The position numbers and the translations under genes are program-made. The notes under the pieces were generated by a model. It was not told where the DNA came from, searched no databases, and worked only from the letters and a program-made list of their open reading frames with translations. A DNA stretch of 64,000 nucleotides, taken from Sorex araneus (lineage: Eukaryota > Chordata > Mammalia > Eulipotyphla > Soricidae). Location of the stretch: contig NC_073305.1 in NCBI RefSeq assembly GCF_027595985.1, positions 23,430,028 through 23,494,027 on the forward strand. The letters run 5' to 3'. Below are positions 62,391-64,000 of this stretch, piece by piece. Each line of letters begins with the position of its first letter. Position 1 is the first letter of the stretch.

Positions 62391-64000
62391 TATACAAAAG
62401 ATTCTTTTGTCCTTTTACAAGATGTTTTGTCCTCAGACTAAATGATTTGTTTCTCCATCCTTAGAACTTTTCTGATTTTCTGATGGAGGCATTCATAGAA
62501 ACAGGATTCAGATCTGAGATAAAGCTATAGAATCTAGCTTTTCATGATATGACTTCTTTTAAGCAAATTTCAGTCGCACCATGCTCCAGATATCCTGTGA
62601 TCTTGGGAAATGAAGCTAATGGATATTTTGATTATCATAAAGACCTGTGTGAAGCAGGGACCAGGGTTAATAGGCTTGCTTCTCCTTTAGTTTAAGTGGA
62701 TGGCTAATAAGCATTAAATCCTCTGTAAGTCACATTGAATCTTCAGAGTCACGTTAGCAAGAGGAGTATTAAATAAAATTTCCACTCTGGTCTCTTTTAG
62801 AATCCAGAATTTACCATTAGAAATGGATTTGAAAGAATTCTAGTATTACATAATCAAGAAGGCAAAACTTTATGCATTGATGCTAATTTAACAAAAATGC
62901 AGTACGAATTATTGAGATTTTGGAATGAGAAAATGAATCTAAAGTAAAGCAGATTCATTACTTTCAAATCAAACCAATAAAATTGTGCTTTCAAGAGACA
63001 GTCTGCAAAGCTTTCAATTATAAACAGCCAGAACTTGTGATTAGTTCCATTAAACTTCTCAAAACATTATTTACATCATAGATGTAATGGCAACTTTTAG
63101 CCCAATCTTTGTTAAAAGGTTACAAATTCCAGATCAAAGAAGTCTGGATGAATGAGAACAATTATATCACATTCCAAAAAAATAGTCTTGCAGATGGAAG
63201 GTCTTTGAAATGACCTCTTTCAGTAATTGTATCATCTCAACACTTTTAGCAGCCTTCTGCTGTTTCTTCATCTCAAATAGAAAAAAACCCACAGTATTTG
63301 GATGGCAAATCTTCCACTAGGGAAACAGTTTGGAAACAGCTCAGTTTGAAATCTGAGCTAACAGTAATTTGGGGGGTTTAGGGAAAAAGGTTAAAGGAAA
63401 GTGGGTAAGAAGGAAAGGAGAGGAAAGAGGATGAGGTGGGTGAAAAAAGAAGGAAAAGCTAGACTGTTTCATAAACTGTAATGTAATTTTTGCTTTAAGG
63501 ATTTATAACTTGCAATTTCATTTTAATAATAAAGATAATACATTTAACAAGAAAAATGCCTAAGAGCTCACCCTAATATACTTCCCACTTCATAGGAAGT
63601 AGGAAGTACGTCCTACTTCACATTTACTGAAAGCTGAGTAAAGCACTTGGTTAAGCTTTATTTTACCTTTCTAATGCACTTAATTTTCTGTTAGTCTTTT
63701 GGACCCAAAATTATTTACCAGAAATATCATTATAATTTAGTAATATTGAAAACAACCAAATTTAGGTTCCCTATTGATCTCTGGTATACTTTGTTCAGTA
63801 TCTCCAGCAGAATGGTCTATAAGGCCTAATATTAGCTGATGAATAATCAGAATTTACTTACTGACTCCAGTGTGCAAAAAAGTCAATTTAGATGTTTTCA
63901 GAACATAATTGTATCTAAGTGGTCTCAAAGGTATTCCCTAATGGATCCCTTAATAGTGAACATATCCACTCAGATCAACAGCAGCAAGCAGCTGTGATAG
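62391..64000. other. THRB intron, unassigned
   Basis: About 1.6 kb of A+T-rich, repeat-poor DNA to the window end. No exon recognised; in particular I did not find the first zinc finger (CxxCGDxxxGYHY). Confidence 0.5.

Noticed and set aside
62760-62945. Possible small exon around AATTTACCATTAGAAATGGATTTG on plus
   Set aside because: There is a short open stretch but no convincing splice sites, no recognisable protein, and the strand is opposite to THRB.
58957-64000. THRB first zinc-finger exon
   Set aside because: I looked on the minus strand for CxxCGDxxxGYHY and CEGCK ending at a donor and found none. It is presumably beyond the window.

Overview
This is mammalian nuclear DNA, most likely from a shrew (genus Sorex). 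It has GT-AG introns, several generations of LINE-1 (L1) and many copies of a roughly 170-bp tRNA-derived SINE of the kind described from Sorex, with head GGGGCTGGAGTGATAGCACA and end GGTGTGACCCAAAAA. The genus rests on recalled SINE sequence, not a search.

The only host gene I can support is THRB, thyroid hormone receptor beta, read on the minus strand. Five coding exons lie here: 58956-58809 (second zinc finger), 55803-55598 (DNA-binding-domain extension and hinge), 33626-33480, 27882-27624 and 20699-20458 (ligand-binding domain through helix 12 and the stop). Joined, they give 1002 nt, or 333 residues plus a stop, equal to residues 129-461 of the 461-residue TR-beta-1. All frames and splice sites are intact. 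The first zinc finger and the N-terminal exons lie beyond position 64000. The long 3' UTR probably runs from 20457 down to about 16000.

The largest autonomous element is a nearly intact L1 at 41983-48491, in the 22-kb intron between 55598 and 33626 and in the same orientation as THRB. It has a GC-rich 5' UTR with three GC boxes, an intact 309-residue ORF1, an uninterrupted ORF2 frame of up to 1291 codons and a 13-bp target-site duplication (TSD). Three separate A-tracts at its 3' end enclose about 750 bp of non-L1 sequence, which looks like serial 3' transduction.

The left flank, 1-15700, is probably downstream of THRB. It holds a deeply nested L1 (421-4854), two short elements with L1-type tails and a GC-rich 5' part, a composite foldback element (about 4867-5560) and about 2.4 kb of degenerate 10-bp repeats built on TGGCA (8065-8865 and 9796-11360). 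A decayed RTE-like LINE at 22590-23195 shares its 3' end with a second SINE family (36400, 40168, 54470) and with the composite elements (4867-5560 and 54125-54780), suggesting a second retroposition partnership beside L1 and the A-tailed SINE. The remaining DNA is intron or intergenic sequence with older SINEs, L1 tails and microsatellites.
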